Positions 43,907 to 53,191 of a DNA stretch of 64,000 bases are shown in pieces. Within the stretch, counting starts at the first letter, position 1; each line of letters opens with the position of its first letter. Made by a program: the position numbers and the translations under genes. The notes below the pieces were generated by a model that saw only the letters and a list, made by a program, of their open reading frames with translations, was not told where the DNA came from and ran no database searches. Source of the DNA: Kangsaoukella pontilimi (GTDB taxonomy: Bacteria > Pseudomonadota > Alphaproteobacteria > Rhodobacterales > Rhodobacteraceae); NCBI RefSeq assembly GCF_009830125.1, contig NZ_WUPT01000001.1, positions 1,302,001-1,366,000 on the forward strand, given 5' to 3'.

Positions 43907-44543
43907 TTCAGATCTCCTTACATGCACATTTGTTAAGTACCGCGGGAACTGCGGCGTTACTGTCTGGCCCGGCGACTGTCCCCCCGGCCCGAAGACGATG
44001 GTAAGGTTTCGGTAACCTCTTGCGCATCGTCCGAACCGATGAAGAATACAACCTCAGGTGGTATTTGCGGGCAAGTTTGGCCGAAATGTGTCAAAATCGG
44101 GTGGGAGTTGCCCCAATTTGGGCGGCCTGGGCTGGCAAAAACCCGCCGAATCCACCCGAATCGGGCTGTGGGTAACCTCTCGGGAGTTCCCTTCGAGGAC
44201 AACGCGGGCCTCATGATCGGACTGTTGCCGATTCGCGAATAATCTCCTGAAAATTAACCGTAAAAAAGCTGACCCGACCATCCGAATACGAAAAATCCAT
44301 TGATTCGACGGGTTCGGCCTCTGAACGCCCTCTGTGGAAAACCGCGCCACACCCATGACTGCCCCCCTGTCGCGCGCAGAAAATCGCCGCCCCAATCGCG
44401 CCACAATGTCGCCACAATTCATACGGGCATTCCCCTGCCCCGAAATGGCCACAGCATTACCCCCTCGTCGCCGCCCCCTCGGCACGCCCTCCTGAAAGCC
44501 TTCGACTGCGGGCAAGGACCCGCCGCTATCCAAGGAGAGGGCC
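43907..44543 (-). promoter_or_regulatory. Non-coding region upstream of the tad operon
   Basis: No convincing gene in these 637 bases; the open frames here have poor ribosome binding sites and unlikely composition. Seen: a direct repeat GGTAACCTCT at 44011-44020 and 44171-44180, exactly 160 bases apart. Four GANTC sites lie at 44148-44152, 44158-44162, 44230-44234 and 44302-44306. AT-rich patches lie around 44235-44275. Probably the pilin promoter region on the minus strand, and the promoter of the small gene at 44544 on the plus strand. Confidence 0.5.
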
Positions 44544-44663
44544 ATGATCGACACCGATCGCACCCCGACCCAGACCGGACAACCCGCGCCGAAGGAGCCA
44601 AAAGGCCCGCCCCCCGAAAAAGAGGCACCGCCTCACAAGTTCGACGACTGGGCCTTGATCTGA
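44544..44663 (+). CDS. 39-aa Pro-rich small protein
   Basis: A short open frame with a very strong ribosome binding site (AAGGAGAGGGCC directly before the ATG). The protein is hydrophilic, rich in Pro, Lys and Glu (PAPKEPKGPPPEKEAPP), and ends HKFDDWALI. No signal or membrane segment. I do not recognise a family. Thirty-seven bases separate it from the tfoX-like gene on the same strand, so they may be co-transcribed. Confidence 0.5.
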   Translation: MIDTDRTPTQTGQPAPKEPKGPPPEKEAPPHKFDDWALI

Positions 44664-44700
44664 TCTTCTGCTCGGCCGCCCGCGGACCTATACCGGGCGT

Positions 44701-45039
44701 ATGACCGCGCCCGTTTCCTCGATCCGCAATCTCGGCCCCGCCTCCGACGCCGCTTTCGCGCGCGCCGGGATCACCAGCGCCGACGAGCTGCGCGCACTCG
44801 GGCCGGACGAGGCCTATCGCCGGCTGATCGCGAGCGGAACGCGGCCCCACTTCATCGGGTATTATGCCATGGTCATGGGCCTTCAGGGCCGTCCGTGGAA
44901 CGATGCGCAGGGGGCCGAGAAGGTCGCGCTCCGCGCGCGGTTCGATGCGATCAAAGCGGCTGCCGCCGGTTCGCCGGGGTCAGGCCTGCCAGCGGATCTC
45001 GCCGATTTCCTCGACCGTCACGGCATCAGACAGAGCTGA
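44701..45039 (+). CDS. TfoX C-terminal-domain protein
   Basis: A 112-aa protein starting ISSIRNLGPASDAAFARAGI-like sequence (SSIRNLGPASDAAFARAGITSADELRALG), the TfoX C-terminal helix-hairpin domain, with AYRRLIASGTRPHFIGYYAMVMGLQGRPW. The N-terminal TfoX domain is absent, as often in alphaproteobacteria. TfoX/Sxy affects competence in gammaproteobacteria; the role of this short form is not known. Convergent with ndk, sharing a two-way terminator. Confidence 0.9.
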   Translation: MTAPVSSIRNLGPASDAAFARAGITSADELRALGPDEAYRRLIASGTRPHFIGYYAMVMGLQGRPWNDAQGAEKVALRARFDAIKAAAAGSPGSGLPADLADFLDRHGIRQS

Positions 45040-45050
45040 ACGTCACAGCC

Positions 45051-45084
45051 AAAGAAAAAAGGCCGCCCGGTCGGGGCGGCCTTT
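45051..45084. terminator. Bidirectional terminator between tfoX-like and ndk
   Basis: Stem GGCCGCCC/GGGCGGCC (45061-45068 and 45074-45081), five-base loop. AAAGAAAAAA lies on the left, giving TTTTTTCTTT for the minus strand, and TTTCC on the right for the plus strand. Stronger for ndk. Confidence 0.92.
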
Positions 45085-45106
45085 CCTGATTGCTCGTCGC
45101 GGCAGC

Positions 45107-45529
45107 TTAGCCGACGATTTCGATGCCCGCGAAGAAATACGCGATTTCCTCGGCAGCGGTCTCGGCGGCGTCCGAGCCATGGACCGAGTTCTCACCCACG
45201 GATTCCGCAAACTCGGCGCGGATCGTGCCGGGGGCTGCATCGGCGGGGTTGGTGGCGCCCATGACTTCGCGGTTCTTGGCGATGGCGTTGTCACCTTCCA
45301 GAACCTGCACGACGACCGGAGCCGAGGCCATGAACTCGCAGAGCTCGTCATAGAACGGACGCTCGGCGTGGACCTTGTAGAACTCGCCCGCCTGCGCCTT
45401 GGTCAGGTGGATGCGCTTCTGAGCGACGATGGTCAGACCGGCCTCTTCGAACTTGGCATTGATCTTGCCGGTCAGGTTGCGCTTGGTCGCGTCGGGTTTG
45501 ATGATGGAAAGCGTGCGTTCGGTCGCCAT
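45107..45529 (-). CDS. ndk: Nucleoside diphosphate kinase
   Basis: A 140-aa NDK that balances nucleoside triphosphates. [18 protein letters not shown] is the start, and the active-site motif NSVHGSDA carries the phosphorylated His. [17 protein letters not shown] is conserved. The ATG at 45529 gives the standard length; the frame stays open far upstream (to 47125), but that is antisense to the ABC-F gene. Confidence 0.98.
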   Translation of the reverse strand: MATERTLSIIKPDATKRNLTGKINAKFEEAGLTIVAQKRIHLTKAQAGEFYKVHAERPFYDELCEFMASAPVVVQVLEGDNAIAKNREVMGATNPADAAPGTIRAEFAESVGENSVHGSDAAETAAEEIAYFFAGIEIVG

Positions 45530-45670
45530 TGTGTCTTGCCTCTTGTCCTTGGGGAGAGCCCCGTCAAATTCCGGCGCCCGCCTAGCATGGACGCCGGACG
45601 ATGGAAAGCCCGACCGCGCGCACAACTTCCCCGCTTTTCGCCCCCCGGTCCCTCTGCTAAGCGCCGTCTC

Positions 45671-47515
45671 ATGCTGAGGCTCTCCGATATCCGCTACGCC
45701 GTCGAAGGCCGCCCCCTCTTCGAGGGCGCGTCGGCTTTCGTGCCGGACGGGCACAAGGTCGGCCTTGTCGGGCGGAACGGCACGGGCAAGACGACGCTTT
45801 TCCGGCTGATCCGCGGCGAACTGGCGCTCGAGGGTGGCGACATCGCGGTGCCGAAGGGCGCGCGGATCGGTGGCGTGGCACAGGAGGTGCCGGGGTCCGA
45901 GGTGTCTCTTCTTGACACGGTCATGGCCGCAGATGAGGAACGCGCCTCGCTTCTGGCCGAGGCGGAAACGGCGACCGATCCCGCCCGCATCGCCGAGGTG
46001 CAGACCCGGCTTGCCGATATCGACGCATGGTCGGCCGAGGCGCGCGCCAGCGTCATCCTGCGCGGTCTGGGCTTCACCGAGGCGGAACAGGCGATGCCCT
46101 GCTCTGCCTTCTCGGGCGGCTGGCGGATGCGTGTGGCGCTGGCCGGCGTGTTGTTTTCGGCGCCGGACCTTCTCCTTCTCGACGAGCCGACGAACTATCT
46201 CGACCTCGAAGGCGCGCTCTGGCTCGAGACCTATCTGGCGAAGTACCCGCATACGGTCATCGTCATCAGCCATGACCGGGGCCTTCTGAACCGGGCGGTG
46301 ACGTCGATCCTGCATCTCGAGGACCGCAAGCTCACGCTTTACAACGGCCCCTACGACACCTTCGCCCAGACCCGCGCCGCGCGGCTGGCGGCCGCGGAAG
46401 CCGAGGCCAAGAAGCAGGAGGCCCGGCGCGCGCATCTGCAGTCCTATGTCGACCGCTTCCGCTATAAGGCCGACAAGGCGCGGCAGGCGCAGTCGCGGCT
46501 GAAGGCGATTGCCCGGATGACGCCGATCACGACCCCCGCCGAGGCGGCGCTCCGCCGTTTCACCTTCCCCGCGCCAGAAGACCTGTCGCCCCCCATCGTC
46601 AACATGGAGAGCGCGTCGGTCGGCTATGGCGACCACACCGTCCTGAAGCGTCTGACGCTTCGCATCGACCAAGACGACCGGATCGCGCTGCTCGGGCGGA
46701 ACGGCGAGGGAAAATCGACGCTGTCCAAACTGATCGCGGGCAAGCTCGATCCCATGGGCGGACGCGTGACGCGGGCGCGGAAGCTCAGGATCGGTTATTT
46801 TGCGCAGCACCAGCTGGACGAGCTGCATGCCGACGAAACACCGCTCGAGCACATCCGCCGCCTTTACCCCGGCGAGACTCCGGCCAAGCTCAGGGCGCGG
46901 CTCGGCGGCTTCGGGATCGGCGCGGCGCAGGCCGAGACCGTGGCAGGGCGGCTGTCCGGCGGGCAGAAGGCGCGGCTGTCGCTGCTTCTGGCCACCCATG
47001 ACGCGCCGCACCTTCTGATACTCGACGAACCGACCAACCATCTCGACATCGAAAGCCGCGAGGCGCTGGTCGAAGCGCTGACCGACTATTCGGGGGCCGT
47101 GATCCTCGTCAGCCATGACATGCACCTCCTCGGCCTCGTGGCCGACCGGCTATGGCTTGTGAAGGAGGGTGCGGTCGTTCCCTTCGAAGAGGATCTGGAT
47201 GCCTATCGCCGGATGCTTCTGGACCAGCCCGCGCCCAAGGCCGAAAAACCCAAGCAGCGCACCGAAAAACCGTCCCGCCAGCAGATCGCGGAACTGAGAC
47301 AGGCGGTGTCGACCGCAGAAGCGCGCGTCGAGAAGCTGACCGAACTTCGCGAGCGTCTGGCAAAGAAGCTGGCCGACCCCGCCATGTACGAGGCCGACCG
47401 CATCGCCGAGACCGAGGGCTGGCAGAAGAAATTCGCCGAGGTCGAGGAAGGTCTGGAACGCGCCGAGGCGCTCTGGATGCGCGCGCTCGAACGGCTGGAG
47501 GCTGCGGGCGGCTGA
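45671..47515 (+). CDS. ABC-F family ATPase (Uup/YheS type)
   Basis: A 614-aa soluble protein with two ABC domains and no membrane part. Walker A motifs are GRNGTGKTT (about 37-45) and GRNGEGKST (about 341-349). Signatures are [10 protein letters not shown] and [10 protein letters not shown], Walker [13 protein letters not shown] and [12 protein letters not shown]. Between the domains is a basic linker (about 235-290, [21 protein letters not shown]) that reaches the ribosomal P-site region in this family. The C-terminal coiled coil (about 525-610) is Uup-like. Role in translation or ribosome rescue is known for the family; substrate specificity is not. Confidence 0.95.
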   Translation: MLRLSDIRYAVEGRPLFEGASAFVPDGHKVGLVGRNGTGKTTLFRLIRGELALEGGDIAVPKGARIGGVAQEVPGSEVSLLDTVMAADEERASLLAEAETATDPARIAEVQTRLADIDAWSAEARASVILRGLGFTEAEQAMPCSAFSGGWRMRVALAGVLFSAPDLLLLDEPTNYLDLEGALWLETYLAKYPHTVIVISHDRGLLNRAVTSILHLEDRKLTLYNGPYDTFAQTRAARLAAAEAEAKKQEARRAHLQSYVDRFRYKADKARQAQSRLKAIARMTPITTPAEAALRRFTFPAPEDLSPPIVNMESASVGYGDHTVLKRLTLRIDQDDRIALLGRNGEGKSTLSKLIAGKLDPMGGRVTRARKLRIGYFAQHQLDELHADETPLEHIRRLYPGETPAKLRARLGGFGIGAAQAETVAGRLSGGQKARLSLLLATHDAPHLLILDEPTNHLDIESREALVEALTDYSGAVILVSHDMHLLGLVADRLWLVKEGAVVPFEEDLDAYRRMLLDQPAPKAEKPKQRTEKPSRQQIAELRQAVSTAEARVEKLTELRERLAKKLADPAMYEADRIAETEGWQKKFAEVEEGLERAEALWMRALERLEAAGG

Positions 47516-47555
47516 CGGGCTTGCCCGTGAGCCCGCGACGTGATCCAAGTCGGAC

Positions 47556-48185
47556 ATGCTGGCAGAATACGCCCCCTTCATCACCGCCTTCGTCACGCTG
47601 GCCGTCATCATCGACCCGGTGGGCCTTGCGCCGCTTTTCGTCGCTCTGACCCAGGGGCAGGACGCCGCGCTGCGCCGCCGGATCGCGCTTCGGGCGGTTC
47701 TGACGGCCTTTGGGGTGCTCACAGTCTTCGGCCTATTCGGCGAGGCGGTGCTGGAATTCGTCGGCATTTCCATGCCGGCCTTCCGGATCGCGGGGGGCGC
47801 TCTTCTGTTTCTGACCGCGCTCGACATGCTGTTCGAGCGCCGGACCAAACGGCGCGAGGATCAGACCCATAGCGAAAAAGAGGATGACGATCCGTCCGTT
47901 TTTCCGCTCGCCATCCCTCTGATCGCGGGTCCGGGCGCTATTGCCACGATGATCCTGCTGACCTCGGAAGCTCCCGGCGACTGGGGCTGGATCGCGGCCA
48001 TTCACGGCGTCATGGCGGCTGTCCTGGCGCTTGTGCTACTGTTCTTCCTTGCCGCCCCCACGCTCGAGCGTGTTCTCGGCCCTGTAGGCATCAACGTGAC
48101 GACACGGCTTCTGGGAATGCTGCTGGCCGCGCTGTCGGTCCAGTTCATCCTCGACGGGCTGAAAGCATACGGTTTCGCGAGCTGA
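47556..48185 (+). CDS. MarC family integral membrane protein
   Basis: A 209-aa protein with six hydrophobic segments. The start FITAFVTLAVIIDPVGLAPLFVALT carries the family's DPVG motif, and FPLAIPLIAGPGAIATMIL opens the second half. A charged cytoplasmic loop lies between (RRTKRREDQTHSEKEDDDP). MarC proteins have no proven transport substrate; the old link to multiple antibiotic resistance was not upheld. Forty bases after the ABC-F gene, same strand. Confidence 0.93.
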   Translation: MLAEYAPFITAFVTLAVIIDPVGLAPLFVALTQGQDAALRRRIALRAVLTAFGVLTVFGLFGEAVLEFVGISMPAFRIAGGALLFLTALDMLFERRTKRREDQTHSEKEDDDPSVFPLAIPLIAGPGAIATMILLTSEAPGDWGWIAAIHGVMAAVLALVLLFFLAAPTLERVLGPVGINVTTRLLGMLLAALSVQFILDGLKAYGFAS

Positions 48186-48222
48186 CCTTTCGGCGCGCAC
48201 CGTAAGCGCCTATCTTGATGCT

Positions 48223-48804
48223 ATGGAAAACGTCGACGCCCCGTCCCTGATCTATCTGATCATTCTAATCGCGCTGATCGGCGGATGGTTTCTTGCCGAA
48301 TACGGCCGCGGCTTCGGCCGCATCTTCCGCATGGCGTCTGCCTGGGGGATGATCTTCTTCGCTTTCGTCGCGGCCTATGGCCTCTGGGACGATGTCAGGG
48401 GTGACCTGATCCCGCAACAGGCGGTGATTGATGGCGGTGCGCGGATCGAAGTGCCGCGCAGCCGTTCGGGGCATTTTCATCTGGTTGTCGAGCTGGACGG
48501 CACGCCGGTCGATTTTCTCGTGGACACCGGCGCCACGGATATCGTTCTGACCCGCGAAGACGCCGAGCGTGCGGGCATCGACGTGGACGCCATCCCCTTC
48601 GTCGGCCGCGCCCGGACCGCCAATGGCGAGGTCTCGACGGCGCACACCACCGTGGACGAAGTGCGCCTGGGCACCAGCGTCCAGCGGAATGTGCCTGTGG
48701 CGATCAACGAGGGCGAAATGCCCGGCTCGCTTCTGGGGATGAGCTATCTCAGCCGCTTCGAGCGGATCGAGATCTCGGGCGACCGGCTGACGCTGGTGCC
48801 GTGA
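48223..48804 (+). CDS. Retropepsin-like aspartic protease, membrane anchored (TIGR02281 type)
   Basis: A 193-aa protein with two N-terminal membrane helices (about 8-24, 36-53). A single-domain aspartic protease follows with the active-site motif VDFLVDTGATDIVLT and the hydrophobic-hydrophobic-Gly flap partner GSLLGMSYLSRF. One active-site Asp per chain means it must dimerise. The protease faces the periplasm if the helices form a hairpin or anchor. Substrate unknown. Ends just before a repeat element. Confidence 0.92.
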   Translation: MENVDAPSLIYLIILIALIGGWFLAEYGRGFGRIFRMASAWGMIFFAFVAAYGLWDDVRGDLIPQQAVIDGGARIEVPRSRSGHFHLVVELDGTPVDFLVDTGATDIVLTREDAERAGIDVDAIPFVGRARTANGEVSTAHTTVDEVRLGTSVQRNVPVAINEGEMPGSLLGMSYLSRFERIEISGDRLTLVP

Positions 48805-48862
48805 AGCCTTTCGTGGGGCTCCGCCCCACACCCCGGAGTATTTCCGAGCAGAAGAAATCCCC
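48805..48862 (+). repeat. Intergenic hairpin/GGAGTATTT repeat, copy 3
   Basis: Between the aspartic protease and holC (convergent). Stem GTGGGGC/GCCCCAC (48813-48819, 48823-48829), loop TCC, then CCCCGGAGTATTTCC and GAGCAGAAGAAA. Same layout as the copy at 5567-5620. The hairpin may end the upstream gene. Confidence 0.7.
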
Positions 48863-49315
48863 CTAGCCGCTTTCGGCCTTCATGGTCCAGCGCCCGTCTT
48901 CCTCGGCCCAGTATTTCGCCTTGAGGCCGCCTCCGGTCAGGCTGCGCCATTGCGCGCGGGCAGCCTCGACCGCACCTTCGTCGGCGCCGTTGAAGAGGAT
49001 GCATGTGCGGGTCAGGCGCAGAGCCTCCTCCGGCGTGACCTCGGCCCCGTCTAGGGTCATCAGGCATTGCGCATCGTCCGGCACCGCGCCGGTCGTGAGC
49101 AGGATCGGCTGGTCCGCGTCATGGGGGCCACCCGCCACCCCGTGCGGGAGGAACCCCTCGCCCATCCAGAGCTGCCTATCGAGCGCTTCCAGCCGGGCAG
49201 CGTCCCGCCCGCGGAGCGCAATGCGCCACCCAGCACCCATCGCCTTGTCCAGAAGGACCGGCAACGTGGCCTCGATCGGCCGCTCGGTCAGGTGATAGAA
49301 ATAGACGTCGCCCAT
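48863..49315 (-). CDS. holC: DNA polymerase III chi subunit
   Basis: A 150-aa HolC homologue, the clamp-loader accessory subunit that contacts SSB. VYFYHLTERPIEATLPVLLDKAM is the N-terminus, RDAARLEALDRQLW and FLPHG are conserved, and ILFNGADE lies near the C-terminus. It follows pepA on the same strand, the usual pepA-holC pairing. AGAAGAAG supplies the ribosome binding site. Confidence 0.94.
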   Translation of the reverse strand: MGDVYFYHLTERPIEATLPVLLDKAMGAGWRIALRGRDAARLEALDRQLWMGEGFLPHGVAGGPHDADQPILLTTGAVPDDAQCLMTLDGAEVTPEEALRLTRTCILFNGADEGAVEAARAQWRSLTGGGLKAKYWAEEDGRWTMKAESG

Positions 49316-49332
49316 CGCTTCTTCTTCCGGCC

Positions 49333-50811
49333 CTAGTCCTCGTGTTCGTCCCGAAGCCAGCGGTCGAGCGTGAGCACGCCCCAGCCCGTCGCGCCCTTGG
49401 GCGCAAGCGCCACATCGGCAGAACTGGTCGTGACCCCGGCGATGTCGATATGCGCCCAGGCCATGTCCTCAGGCACGAAGCGGCGCAGGAACTCGGCAGC
49501 CGTGACCGCGCCGCCCGGTCGTCCGGCGGAATTCTTCAGATCGGCCACATTGCTTTTCAACTGTCGCGCATAGTCCTCGCCCAAGGGAAGCTGCCAGAGC
49601 CCTTCCCCCTCGGCCTCGGCCGCGCCCAAGAGTGCGCGCGCCATCCGGCCGTCGGTGGAAAAGAGCCCTGCGTTGTGATGGCCAAGCGCCACCACCACAG
49701 CACCCGTGAGCGTGGCAAGGTCCACCATGGCGAAGGGTTTGAACCGGTCCGCGGTGTAGGAGAGGATATCGGCAAGGACGAGGCGCCCCTCGGCATCGGT
49801 GTTGTTCACCTCGACCGTATCGCCCTGATGCGTTTTCAGGATGTCGCCGGGTCGCATGGCGCCGCCGTCCGGCATGTTCTCGACCAGACCCACGACGCCC
49901 ACGGCATTGATCCGTGCCTTCCTGAGCGCCAGAAGCCGCATGACGCCCGCCACCGTGGCACCGCCGCCCATGTCCATGGTCATCGCCTCCATGCCCGCCG
50001 CGGGCTTGAGCGAGATGCCGCCCGTGTCGAAGACCACGCCCTTGCCGAGAAGCGCCACAGGGGCCTGCGACTTGCCCGCTCCGGTCCATGACATGATCAC
50101 AACCTTAGATGGGCTGGCGCTGCCCTGCCCGACCGCCAGAAGTGCGCGCATGCCCGTCTCGTGCAGGGCGTCTTCGTCCAGAACCTCGACCGACAGACCG
50201 AGCGCCTCCATTCCGGCAAGCCGGTCGGCGAATTCGGTCGTCGTCAGGACGTTCGCGGGCTCGTTCACCAGATCGCGCGCGAACCAAACGGCCTCGGCGG
50301 CGGCACGGGCGGCGGCGCCCTCCTGTTCCGCCTCGTCGGGGCGCGTGGTCAGAACGGTCAGACCACCCAGCGCAGTGTCGCCGTCGGTTCCCGTGGTGAC
50401 ATGCCGATCAAAGCGATAGGCCCCAAGGCAGACTCCAAGGCAAATGTCGTAGAGCGGCCGGAGGCTGCCTGCACAGATCGTGATCGGGTCGCCACCCGCG
50501 CGCTTGCCGATCAGCCCGCCCGCGCGCCGGGCCCGGATGCCGCGAATACGGCGGTCGAGCCGCACGACATCCACCGCACGCGCCGCCAGGCCGGACGGGT
50601 AGCCAAGCGTGTGCACGTCGCCCTCTTTCAGCTTGGCGAAGTCCTCGCTTTCCGCGAAGCGCTCCAGCGCGCCACGTGTCAGCCGGTTCACGCGCCGCGC
50701 CATCTGGTCGAGTTTTCCTGTCTCGGGCAGGAAGACGACGATGCGCCCCTCGGCCTCGGCCAGACCGTCGAGGTCGGGTTGAATAAAGGACAGCTCGGGC
50801 AGATCGGTCAT
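49333..50811 (-). CDS. pepA: Leucyl aminopeptidase
   Basis: A 492-aa M17 aminopeptidase. The catalytic domain has VALLGKGVVFDTGGISLKP, MDMGGGATV, and the signature NNTDAEGRLVLAD, with metal-binding Asp/Glu and the active-site Arg. It removes N-terminal residues from peptides using two metal ions. The start I chose is ATG 50811 (MTDLPELSF); the frame remains open to 50907 without a good site. Divergent from lptF. Confidence 0.96.
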   Translation of the reverse strand: MTDLPELSFIQPDLDGLAEAEGRIVVFLPETGKLDQMARRVNRLTRGALERFAESEDFAKLKEGDVHTLGYPSGLAARAVDVVRLDRRIRGIRARRAGGLIGKRAGGDPITICAGSLRPLYDICLGVCLGAYRFDRHVTTGTDGDTALGGLTVLTTRPDEAEQEGAAARAAAEAVWFARDLVNEPANVLTTTEFADRLAGMEALGLSVEVLDEDALHETGMRALLAVGQGSASPSKVVIMSWTGAGKSQAPVALLGKGVVFDTGGISLKPAAGMEAMTMDMGGGATVAGVMRLLALRKARINAVGVVGLVENMPDGGAMRPGDILKTHQGDTVEVNNTDAEGRLVLADILSYTADRFKPFAMVDLATLTGAVVVALGHHNAGLFSTDGRMARALLGAAEAEGEGLWQLPLGEDYARQLKSNVADLKNSAGRPGGAVTAAEFLRRFVPEDMAWAHIDIAGVTTSSADVALAPKGATGWGVLTLDRWLRDEHED

Positions 50812-50945
50812 GTCGGCGTCCCTCGTGATTGGCCCCCCTTGATAGAGCGCCCCTTCCCGGCTGACCAGCGCCGATCCTGCGGTTGCCGGTTTTCCCTCTC
50901 GCGGCAATGGTCTAGGGTCCGGCCACGTTCACCTGATGCGGACCG

Positions 50946-52094
50946 ATGATCGGACGATTCGACAGATATCTTCTGGCGCAGCTCCTGATGCTGTTCGGCT
51001 TCTTCGCGCTGGTGCTTGTCCTGGTCTACTGGGTCAATCGCGCCGTTGTTCTGTTCGACCAACTGATCGCCAACGGTCAGTCGGCACTCGTCTTCCTTGA
51101 GTTCAGCGCACTCACCCTGCCCAACGTCATCCGTATCGTGCTGCCCATCGCGGCCTTCGCCGGGACGCTTTACGTCACCAACAAACTCACCTCCGAGAGC
51201 GAGCTCGTCGTGGTGCAGGCGACCGGGTTCTCGCCCTGGCGGCTGGCGCGGCCAGTCCTGTTCTTTGGCGTCATTGTCTTCTGCCTCGCATCGATCCTAG
51301 CCCATGTCCTTGTCCCGGCGAGCCTCCGCCAGCTTGATCAGCGCACGGCCGAAATCTCGGAAAATCTGACCGCGCGGCTTCTGACCGAGGGGCGGTTTCT
51401 GCATCCGGCGCGGGGGATTACCTTCTACATCCGCGAGATTTCGCCTCTGGGCGAATTGCAGAATGTCTTCCTATCCGACAGCCGCTTCGACGGTCGCCGG
51501 GTGACCTATACCGCCCGCGAGGCGCTTCTGATCCGGGGCGATACCGGGCCGTCCCTGATCATGTTCGAGGGGCTGGCGCAGGTGTATCAGGAAGACGGGC
51601 GGCGCCTGTCGATCACGCGCTTCGAGGATTTCGCATATGACCTCTCGGGCCTTGTCGATATCGGCGCGACGGCTCAACTGCGTCCGCAACAGCTCGGCAC
51701 AGCTCAGCTCTTGCGTGCGGACGCCACGACGCAGGCACTGACCGGCGCCAGCCGTGCGACGCTGGTGGCAGAAGCCCATGAACGTATCGGCAACGCGCTG
51801 AACGGAATGATCGCACCGCTAATCGGCTTCGCGACGCTGCTTCTGGGAGGCTTCTCGCGTTTCGGAATCTGGCGGCAGATCGTGGGTGCAATCGTCCTTC
51901 TGATCGGGGTTCAGATGCTGACACGCGTGGGTCAGGATATGGTGCAGGGAAGTGCCGACCTCTGGCCTGCGGCCTATCTGGGACCGGCCTTCGGCGCGGT
52001 GCTTGCGATCGCTCTTCTTTTCCTTGCGGCGCGCCCGGCCCTGCTCAGGCGCCCCCGCTGGCGGCGACCCATCCCGGCAGGAGGTGCTCAATGA
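50946..52094 (+). CDS. lptF: LPS export ABC permease LptF
   Basis: A 382-aa YjgP/YjgQ permease. Six membrane helices: two at the N-terminus (LLMLFGFFALVLVLVYW; NVIRIVLPIAAFAGTLY), one near 105-125, and three at the C-terminus. They frame a periplasmic beta-jellyroll of about 140 residues. With LptG and LptB it extracts lipopolysaccharide from the inner membrane. Overlaps lptG by four bases (ATGA). First gene of a six-gene envelope operon. Confidence 0.95.
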   Translation: MIGRFDRYLLAQLLMLFGFFALVLVLVYWVNRAVVLFDQLIANGQSALVFLEFSALTLPNVIRIVLPIAAFAGTLYVTNKLTSESELVVVQATGFSPWRLARPVLFFGVIVFCLASILAHVLVPASLRQLDQRTAEISENLTARLLTEGRFLHPARGITFYIREISPLGELQNVFLSDSRFDGRRVTYTAREALLIRGDTGPSLIMFEGLAQVYQEDGRRLSITRFEDFAYDLSGLVDIGATAQLRPQQLGTAQLLRADATTQALTGASRATLVAEAHERIGNALNGMIAPLIGFATLLLGGFSRFGIWRQIVGAIVLLIGVQMLTRVGQDMVQGSADLWPAAYLGPAFGAVLAIALLFLAARPALLRRPRWRRPIPAGGAQ

Positions 52095-53191
52095 CGCTGC
52101 ACCTCTATTTCGCGCGCCGCTTCGCCAAGACGTTCCTGTCCGTGCTGCTGGTCTTCTTCGCCATCCTCGTCCTGATCGATATGATCGAGCAGATACGGCG
52201 CTTCGGCGAAACCGAGGCGGGCTTCGGCATGCTTCTCGGCCTGACCTTCCTGAATGTGCCCGAGACACTCTACGGTATTCTGCCGCTCGTCATGATCCTG
52301 TCCACGCTGGCGCTATTCCTCGGCCTTGCGCGGTCGTCCGAACTGGTCGTCACGCGCGCCTCCGGCCGCTCGGCTCTGAAAAGCCTTGTCGCGCCCGTGA
52401 TCGTCGCTTTCGTCGTCGGCATCCTTGCCGTAGCGGTCTTCAACCCGATCGTCGCGGCGACCTCGAAGCAATACGAGGCGCTGGCCGACCGGCTCAGGGG
52501 CGGCGAGGTCTCGCAACTGTCGCTGACCTCGGAGGGGCTCTGGCTGAGACAGGGTGACGAGAGCGGCCAGACGGTGATCCGCGCCGTGCGCTCGAACCTC
52601 GACGGCACGGAACTGAGCGCGGTCACCTTCATGGGTTTCGACGGCGACGGACGCCCCGCCTTCCGGATCGAGGCCGACCGCGCAAGGCTGACCGAAGGCG
52701 CATGGGCCATCGAAGGCGCCAAGGAATGGCGGTTCGACACCGGACAGGCCATCCCCGAGGCCGAGGCATTCGAGACCGAACGGATGAGCCTTGCGTCGAA
52801 CCTGACACGGGATCAGATCCTCGACAGTTTCGGCACGCCCTCTGCCATCCCGATCTGGGAACTGCCGGGCTTCATCCGGGATCTGGAGACCGCCGGTTTC
52901 TCGGCCCGTATCCACAAGACGTTCCTGCACATGGAGCTGGCGCTTCCCGTCCTGCTGGTGGCGATGGTGCTGGTGGGCGCGGGCTTCACAATGCGTCATA
53001 CGCGCTTTGGACGGACGGGCATGATGGTCATGTTGGCGCTGGCCCTTGGCTTCACGCTCTACTTCATCCGCAACTTCGCCGCCATTCTGGGCGAGAACGG
53101 CCAGATCCCGATCCTTCTGGCGGCATGGGGCCCGCCGGTCGCCTCGGTCCTGTTGCCGCTCGGGCTTCTTTTACATTTGGAAGACGGATGA
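52091..53191 (+). CDS. lptG: LPS export ABC permease LptG
   Basis: A 366-aa partner of LptF with the same layout: FLSVLLVFFAILVLIDMIEQIRRFGE at the start, a periplasmic jellyroll, and three C-terminal helices (ELALPVLLVAMVLVGAGFTM). The ATPase LptB is not in the window. Its stop overlaps the lptD start (ATGA). Confidence 0.95.
   Translation: MTLHLYFARRFAKTFLSVLLVFFAILVLIDMIEQIRRFGETEAGFGMLLGLTFLNVPETLYGILPLVMILSTLALFLGLARSSELVVTRASGRSALKSLVAPVIVAFVVGILAVAVFNPIVAATSKQYEALADRLRGGEVSQLSLTSEGLWLRQGDESGQTVIRAVRSNLDGTELSAVTFMGFDGDGRPAFRIEADRARLTEGAWAIEGAKEWRFDTGQAIPEAEAFETERMSLASNLTRDQILDSFGTPSAIPIWELPGFIRDLETAGFSARIHKTFLHMELALPVLLVAMVLVGAGFTMRHTRFGRTGMMVMLALALGFTLYFIRNFAAILGENGQIPILLAAWGPPVASVLLPLGLLLHLEDG

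Noticed and set aside
44054-44563. A 169-codon minus-strand frame upstream of the pilins
   Set aside because: No ribosome binding site, Arg/Pro/Gly-rich shadow-like protein, and it overlaps the promoter region and the small gene at 44544.
45530-47125. Long upstream extension of the ndk frame on the minus strand
   Set aside because: Antisense to the ABC-F gene; NDK has its normal start and length at 45529.
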